Origin: Clostridia bacterium
Lineage (GTDB): Bacteria; Bacillota; Clostridia; Oscillospirales; CAG-272
Reading direction: 5' to 3'
Assembly: GCA_017958705.1 (NCBI GenBank)
Contig: JAGDCE010000077.1
Span: forward strand, 1-10,117
Length of the DNA stretch: 10,117 bases
The translations under genes were made by a program, and so were the position numbers. The notes beneath the pieces were generated by a model, which was not told the origin of the DNA, did no database searches, and worked only from the letters and a program-made list of their open reading frames with translations. How positions within the stretch are numbered: position 1 is the stretch's first letter; every line of letters starts with the position of its first letter. Positions 6,256 to 10,117 of this stretch are shown here, piece by piece.

Positions 6256-7178
6256 TGGATTATAAGCAGATCAAAGTCACCTGCGACACCGCAGATCTCG
6301 ACGAAGTGACCGCCGTCATGAGCATGACTGACAACGGCCTTATGATCGAGGATTATTCCGATATCGAAGAGACTTTCAAGGACGTTTACGCCGATCTGAT
6401 CGACGACGAACTTCTGAAAATGGACAAGACGAAGTCGAGCGTCAGCGTATTCATTTCCGAGGAGAGAAACCCGGAAGAATCCGTATATTTCATCAGGGAA
6501 CGTCTCGCCGCGCTAGCTCTTAAATGCAGGCTCGAGGTCATCGACGTATCGGATGACGACTGGGCGAACAGCTGGAAGAAGTATTATCACCCGATAAAAG
6601 TCGGGGACCGGATCGTCATCGTCCCCGCGTGGGAAAAATACGAACCGAAGGAAAACGAACTGCCGCTCATTATGGATCCCGGTATGGCTTTCGGCGCCGG
6701 GACGCATGAGACGACGAGACTCGTCATGACTCTTATCGAAAAGTACGTGAAGCCCGGCGAATCCGTGCTCGATATAGGCACCGGCAGCGGTATTCTTTCG
6801 ATCTCGGCGTCGCTGTTGGGCGCGGGTAAGATAAATGCTTACGACATAGACCCGACGGCCGTCAGGATAGCGGCGGAGAACGCGAAGATCAACAAATGCG
6901 AAAACATCAGTGCAAACGTATCGGATCTTCTGTCAAGCGTTGAACGCGGACAGTACGACCTTATCTGCGCGAACATCGTCGCCGATATAATCATCAGGAT
7001 GAGCCCGGATCTGTATAAATTCGCACATGATGGCACGATATTCATAACTTCCGGCATTTTAGTCGAGCGCAGGGAAGAAGTCCTTGATGCGATGAGCAAA
7101 ACTCCGTTTGTACCGGTGGAAGCATCCGAGGAGAACGGCTGGTGCGCTCTCGTGTTCAGATACGGCAAAACCGAATGA
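6255..7178 (+). CDS. prmA: Ribosomal protein L11 methyltransferase PrmA
   Basis: PrmA uses S-adenosylmethionine to trimethylate ribosomal protein L11 (at its N-terminus and lysines in E. coli). The 307-residue protein has the N-terminal substrate-recognition domain (about 1-95), then WANSWKKYYHPIKVGDRIVI (103-122) and the PrmA signature LIMDPGMAFGAGTHETT (138-154). The SAM-binding DIGTGSGILSI (173-183), acidic strand-2 end YDIDPTAV (196-203) and motif IV-like NIVADII (240-246) follow. The start overlaps the dnaJ stop by one base (TAATG), so translation is probably coupled. It is a common last or near-last member of the dnaK operon in Bacillota. Here the frequent next neighbour rsmE is absent and a terminator follows at once. 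A moonlighting role in protein quality control is not implied by the position alone. Confidence 0.96.
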   Translation: MDYKQIKVTCDTADLDEVTAVMSMTDNGLMIEDYSDIEETFKDVYADLIDDELLKMDKTKSSVSVFISEERNPEESVYFIRERLAALALKCRLEVIDVSDDDWANSWKKYYHPIKVGDRIVIVPAWEKYEPKENELPLIMDPGMAFGAGTHETTRLVMTLIEKYVKPGESVLDIGTGSGILSISASLLGAGKINAYDIDPTAVRIAAENAKINKCENISANVSDLLSSVERGQYDLICANIVADIIIRMSPDLYKFAHDGTIFITSGILVERREEVLDAMSKTPFVPVEASEENGWCALVFRYGKTE

Positions 7179-7187
7179 TTTCAAATA

Positions 7188-7220
7188 ACGTCACCGGCAT
7201 ACGGCCGGCGGCGTTTTTTT
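7188..7220 (+). terminator. Intrinsic terminator of the hrcA-prmA operon
   Basis: An 11-position stem (7188-7198 with 7204-7214) has one mismatch and one T-G pair around a 5-base loop. It ends in a run of seven T (7214-7220). It begins 9 bases after the prmA stop. The strong GC stem followed directly by T residues is a canonical Rho-independent terminator and marks the end of the heat-shock operon. Confidence 0.93.
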
Positions 7221-7259
7221 ACGGCTTTATTTCACAATTAACATCTTATACCACGATTT

Positions 7260-7307
7260 GTAAATGATATTATTTGATTTACGCCGACCGATATGTTAAA
7301 ATCAAAT
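7260..7307. promoter_or_regulatory. Two overlapping dyads, candidate operator of the glycosidase gene
   Basis: ATTTGATTT (7272-7280) and AAATCAAAT (7299-7307) are perfect 9-base inverted arms with an 18-base gap. They cover the -35 and -10 boxes. A second, imperfect dyad has arms GTAAAT (7260-7265) and ATTTAC (7277-7282), with three of the five inner pairs also complementary, so it overlaps the -35 box. Such placement is typical of a repressor site. Neither dyad is a known operator that I can name, and no regulator gene is adjacent. The region is AT-rich, so chance symmetry is possible. Confidence 0.45.
7274..7302 (+). promoter_or_regulatory. Promoter of the GH78-like glycosidase gene
   Basis: TTGATT (7274-7279) and TAAAAT (7297-7302) are 17 bases apart, each one or two changes from the sigma-A consensus. 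The implied start near 7309 leaves a leader of about 24 bases that contains AAAGGA (7318-7323), 9 bases before the ATG at 7333. The promoter lies just beyond the operon terminator, so this gene is an independent unit. Confidence 0.75.
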
Positions 7308-7332
7308 CATAAAACAGAAAGGAATAAACAAT

Positions 7333-9024
7333 ATGTCAACTCTGACCGATAAATTCATCGCTCTGCGCTCGGATCAGACCGACCCGAGAACAAGACGTTA
7401 TCTGACGCCGAAAAGGGTCGTTCTGACGAAAGGAAACGTCACCTCCGCAAATACGCTGCTGATCGAAAAAGACAATCAGGTAGCATTGACCGAACCCGTC
7501 CTCTGCACGTTGAAAAACGACGCCGACGGCGAAAACGCCGCGGTCCTCGTAGATTTCGGTATTGAATTCAGCGGCTCCGCACGTATAATGATCGTCAGCG
7601 TAGGCGGAGGAAACCCGCGCGCGAATATACTTGTCCGCACAGGTGAGAGCGTAATGGAGGCGCTCACGCCGCTTGGCGTAAAGAATACGACGAACGACCA
7701 CGCCAATCGCGACAGAGTAATGAACGTCGGATTCTATTCCGCAAACGAAACGAACGAATCAGGCTTCAGATTTTTATACGTCGAACTGCTTGACAAGAAT
7801 TCGTCAGTTTCGATCAAAGCTCTTCAGGGTGTGTTCCATTACAGAGATCTTGATTATATCGGTTCATTCGAATGCAGCGACACGCGCATAAACAAGATCT
7901 GGGAGACAGCGGCGTATACCGCGCATCTGAATATGCAGGAATACCTCTGGGACGGCATAAAGCGCGACAGACTCGTCTGGATCGGCGATATGCATACCGA
8001 AGTAATGACGATACTTGCCACGTTCGGATATAACGACGTCGTTCCGAAGTCTCTCGATCACGTAAGAGATCAGACGCCTATCGGCACGTGGATGAACGGT
8101 ATCACCGCGTATTCCATATGGTGGCTGCTTATCCATTACGAATGGTATATGCATCTTGCGGATAAGGAATATCTGGCGCAGCAGCACGAATACATGAAGG
8201 CTTTGCTTGTCGAGTTGTCGAAATACGTAAGCGACGACGGTCAGGAGATACTGCCCGGCCGCAGGTTCTTGGACTGGCCGAACAACGACGATGAAGTCGC
8301 AAAGCACGCCGGTCTTCAGGGCCTTATGAAGCTCGCGTTCGACGCCGGAGCGTTTTTGATGGCGGAGCTCGGCGACGATGAAACGTCAAAGCTCTGCGCG
8401 GACACTTCCGAAAAACTCAAAATATCCGAGCCCGACTGCAACGGCTCAAAACAGGCCGCGTCGCTTCTGGCTCTGTCCGGTATTTCCGATCCGAAAAAGA
8501 TCAACGAAAAACTTTTGAAGCCGAACGGCGCGCACGGTTACTCAACGTTCTTCGGTTACTATACGCTCGCCGCGAAATCGCTCGCGGGCGATTACGAAGG
8601 CGCGATAAAGGATATGAAGGAATACTGGGGCGGCATGCTCGATATGGGCGCGACGACGTTCTGGGAGGACTTCAATCTCGACTGGCTTAAGAACGCAGCG
8701 CCGATAGATCAGGTCGTGCCGGAGGGCAAGATCGACATCCACGGTGATTACGGCGCTTACTGCTACGTCAAGTTCCGTCACAGCCTCTGCCACGGCTGGG
8801 CGTCCGGTCCGTGTCCCTGGCTTTCGAGATACGTCCTCGGCATTCAGGTCACCGAGCCCGGATTCAAAAAAGTCCGCATAACGCCGCATCTGGGCGAACT
8901 CACGTTTGCGAAAGGCACTTATCCTACTCCTTACGGCGCGATCGAGGTTATGCACTATACGCGCGACGACGGAACGATAAAATCCGAAATACTGCTTCCG
9001 CAGGAAATTGAACTTGAAGTATAA
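7333..9024 (+). CDS. GH78-like glycosidase (alpha-L-rhamnosidase-related), cytoplasmic
   Basis: This 563-residue protein resembles GH78 six-hairpin glycosidases. A beta-sandwich N-terminal part (about 25-170) carries VDFGIEFSG (73-81), VRTGESVMEAL (101-111) and GFRFLYVELLD (144-154). An (alpha/alpha)6 barrel (about 175-490) begins at GSFECSDTRINKIW (177-190) and contains the signature WDGIKRDRLVWIGDMHTE (206-223). The second catalytic region is TTFWEDF (441-447), with E445 in the place of the general base. HGWASGPCPWLSRYVLGI (487-504) and a C-terminal beta-sandwich (EPGFKKVRITPHLGEL, 508-523) complete the fold. It has no signal peptide and is shorter than typical 900-1000-residue GH78 enzymes, so it probably acts inside the cell on imported oligosaccharides or glycosides. 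In the acid motif it reads R-D-R where classical enzymes have R-N-E-R, so the substrate may not be rhamnose. It has its own promoter. Confidence 0.82.
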   Translation: MSTLTDKFIALRSDQTDPRTRRYLTPKRVVLTKGNVTSANTLLIEKDNQVALTEPVLCTLKNDADGENAAVLVDFGIEFSGSARIMIVSVGGGNPRANILVRTGESVMEALTPLGVKNTTNDHANRDRVMNVGFYSANETNESGFRFLYVELLDKNSSVSIKALQGVFHYRDLDYIGSFECSDTRINKIWETAAYTAHLNMQEYLWDGIKRDRLVWIGDMHTEVMTILATFGYNDVVPKSLDHVRDQTPIGTWMNGITAYSIWWLLIHYEWYMHLADKEYLAQQHEYMKALLVELSKYVSDDGQEILPGRRFLDWPNNDDEVAKHAGLQGLMKLAFDAGAFLMAELGDDETSKLCADTSEKLKISEPDCNGSKQAASLLALSGISDPKKINEKLLKPNGAHGYSTFFGYYTLAAKSLAGDYEGAIKDMKEYWGGMLDMGATTFWEDFNLDWLKNAAPIDQVVPEGKIDIHGDYGAYCYVKFRHSLCHGWASGPCPWLSRYVLGIQVTEPGFKKVRITPHLGELTFAKGTYPTPYGAIEVMHYTRDDGTIKSEILLPQEIELEV

Positions 9025-9030
9025 TAAAAC

Positions 9031-9054
9031 GGGCTGCCGCTTCGGCGGCAGCCC
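9031..9054 (+). other. Strong hairpin with UUCG tetraloop after the glycosidase gene
   Basis: GGGCTGCCGC (9031-9040) and GCGGCAGCCC (9045-9054) form a perfect 10-bp stem closed by a C(UUCG)G tetraloop. It starts 6 bases after the glycosidase stop. On the plus strand no T-run follows, so termination would be inefficient; it may instead protect the 3' end of the mRNA. Read on the minus strand the stem is followed by GTTTTATT, a better terminator for antisense transcription. The downstream acetyltransferase could be reached by read-through. Confidence 0.75.
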
Positions 9055-9072
9055 CGATCATTGAGGTGTATT

Positions 9073-9579
9073 ATGGCTGATCTTCTTGTAAAGCTTTACA
9101 GTATCAAAGACTGTCCCGATCTTATTGAAGAACTTGAAAAGAAGGACATACACATAATCCGCGTCCTGTCTCCCGACAAATTCAAGGTTCTCGATTTTAT
9201 CGAGGAGAAATTCAGCAAAGGCTGGAGGAGCGAGACTGAGGCAGGATTTTACAATACCCCGGTCTCGGTTTTTGCCGCCGTGACGAACAAAAAGGTCATA
9301 GGCTTCGCAGCGTACGACGCGACGGCGCGCGGATTCTTCGGTCCCACGGGAGTTGACGCGGAATACAGACGTATGGGCGTAGGCCGCGCGCTTATGATAA
9401 AATGTCTTTTGTCTATGCGCGAATACGGCTACGGCTACGCGATAATCGGCTGGGCGGCCGGCTCTGCAAAGCACTTTTACGAAGAATTCGCCGGCGCGGT
9501 CGAGATACCGGATTCTTTCCCGGGCGTTTACAGCCGCTATATCAACGTGGCTTGTGCTGACGACAAGGGAGAGAACTGA
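9073..9579 (+). CDS. GNAT family N-acetyltransferase
   Basis: The 168-residue protein has a GNAT fold. The core strands are VSVFAAVTNKKVIGFAAYDA (64-83). Motif A, GPTGVDAEYRRMGVGRALM (90-108), contains the acetyl-CoA pyrophosphate loop RRMGVG (99-104). It is followed by KCLLSMREYGYGYAIIGW (110-127) and FYEEFAGAVEIPDSFPGVY (135-153). The acceptor is unknown; a small molecule is as likely as a protein. The start chosen is the ATG at 9073, with GAGG at 9063-9066 six bases upstream; an in-frame TTG at 9061 overlaps that ribosome site and is rejected. It follows the glycosidase by 48 bases that contain the hairpin. No clear promoter fits in that gap, so expression may come from read-through. Its stop overlaps the mnmM start by one base. 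Confidence 0.88.
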   Translation: MADLLVKLYSIKDCPDLIEELEKKDIHIIRVLSPDKFKVLDFIEEKFSKGWRSETEAGFYNTPVSVFAAVTNKKVIGFAAYDATARGFFGPTGVDAEYRRMGVGRALMIKCLLSMREYGYGYAIIGWAAGSAKHFYEEFAGAVEIPDSFPGVYSRYINVACADDKGEN

Positions 9580-10117
9580 TGCAATTGCTTGACGCCGCAA
9601 AATCGTTTTTGAGCGGTAAAATCAAAGAAACAGATACGCTCGTCGATTTCACGATGGGCAACGGTCACGATACCGCGTATCTCTGCTCGCTTGTGCCAAA
9701 CGGCAAAGTCTTTGCGTTTGACATTCAAAAAGAAGCTCTTTGCAATACTGCAAAGCTTCTGAAAGAAAAAGGTTATAACAACGCGGAGCTTATACTTGAC
9801 AGTCACGCAAATATAGCGAAATACGTAGATCATTTCAAGTGCGGAATGTTCAATTTAGGCTACCGTCCGGGCGGAGATAAGACGGTTACAACGCTTACCG
9901 AAAGCACGCTCAAAGCCGTAACGGACGGTATAGAACTGATGGAAAAAGGCGGCGTTCTCGTAATATCCGTTTACCCCGGCCATGCGGAAGGCGCAAACGA
10001 AGGCAGAGCGTTGTACGGGCTTTTATCAACGTACGATAAAGTATATTATTCAGTTGTCCAATACCGCATGATAAACTCGCCCGACAGCCCGTTTATATTT
10101 GCTGTTGAAAAGTATGA
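9579..10117 (+). CDS. mnmM: tRNA mnm5s2U34 methyltransferase MnmM (YtqB family), 3' end cut by window edge
   Basis: The frame from the ATG at 9579 codes 179 residues and then leaves the window; the family is about 190 long, so only the last residues are missing. The SAM-binding motif DFTMGNGHDT (23-32) with FAFDIQ (45-50), the block FNLGYRPGGDK (91-101) and SVYPGH (130-135) are characteristic of the PF06962 putative rRNA methylase family. The Bacillus member YtqB (MnmM) adds the last methyl group of 5-methylaminomethyl-2-thiouridine at the tRNA wobble position. The assignment of that reaction here rests on family knowledge. AAGGGA (9565-9570) is the ribosome site, within the GNAT gene, and the TGATG overlap implies translational coupling with it. 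Confidence 0.88.
   Translation, partial: MQLLDAAKSFLSGKIKETDTLVDFTMGNGHDTAYLCSLVPNGKVFAFDIQKEALCNTAKLLKEKGYNNAELILDSHANIAKYVDHFKCGMFNLGYRPGGDKTVTTLTESTLKAVTDGIELMEKGGVLVISVYPGHAEGANEGRALYGLLSTYDKVYYSVVQYRMINSPDSPFIFAVEKY

Noticed and set aside
9061..9072. TTG at 9061 as an upstream start for the GNAT gene
   Set aside because: The TTGAGG there is the ribosome binding site for the ATG at 9073, and no ribosome site lies at a suitable distance before the TTG.

Overview
The window looks like a stretch of ordinary chromosome from an uncultured Bacillota (Firmicutes), most likely a Clostridia-type gut or rumen anaerobe. Four things support this. The heat-shock genes run hrcA-grpE-dnaK-dnaJ-prmA behind a CIRCE operator. 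The DnaK lacks the nucleotide-binding-domain insert of Gram-negative DnaKs. The tRNA-modifying MnmM (YtqB) methyltransferase is present. Ribosome binding sites are strong and purine-rich. Base composition is near 50% GC by eye. I see no mobile element, tRNA, rRNA, CRISPR array or phage gene. No gap between genes reaches 300 bases; the largest is 154 bases.

Left end (1-1079): a nearly complete M19-family dipeptidase on the minus strand runs off the left edge. It has a textbook sigma-A promoter (TTGACA, 17 bp, TATAAT) and a 36-nt leader that can fold in two mutually exclusive ways. Diverging from it on the plus strand (1080-1358) is a small two-helix membrane protein of the DUF1294 family.

Centre (1422-7220): the HrcA-controlled chaperone operon. 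A promoter and near-perfect CIRCE precede hrcA (the repressor). hrcA overlaps grpE by 8 bases, grpE sits 19 bases before dnaK, and dnaK is separated from dnaJ by a GC-rich intercistronic hairpin. dnaJ overlaps prmA (ribosomal protein L11 methyltransferase) by one base. A strong intrinsic terminator closes the unit. DnaK, DnaJ and GrpE form the Hsp70 machine, and HrcA closes a feedback loop by repressing the operon, and thus its own gene.

Right end (7260-10117): a separately promoted gene for a cytoplasmic GH78-like (alpha-L-rhamnosidase-related) glycosidase, with two dyad symmetries over its promoter. After a hairpin come a GNAT acetyltransferase and, overlapping it by one base, mnmM, which is cut by the right edge.

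Most of the window is well-understood housekeeping DNA. I found no convincing new multi-gene system. The points most worth a second look are the operator-like dyads at the glycosidase promoter, the altered catalytic-acid motif of that glycosidase, and the possible RNA switch in the dipeptidase leader.
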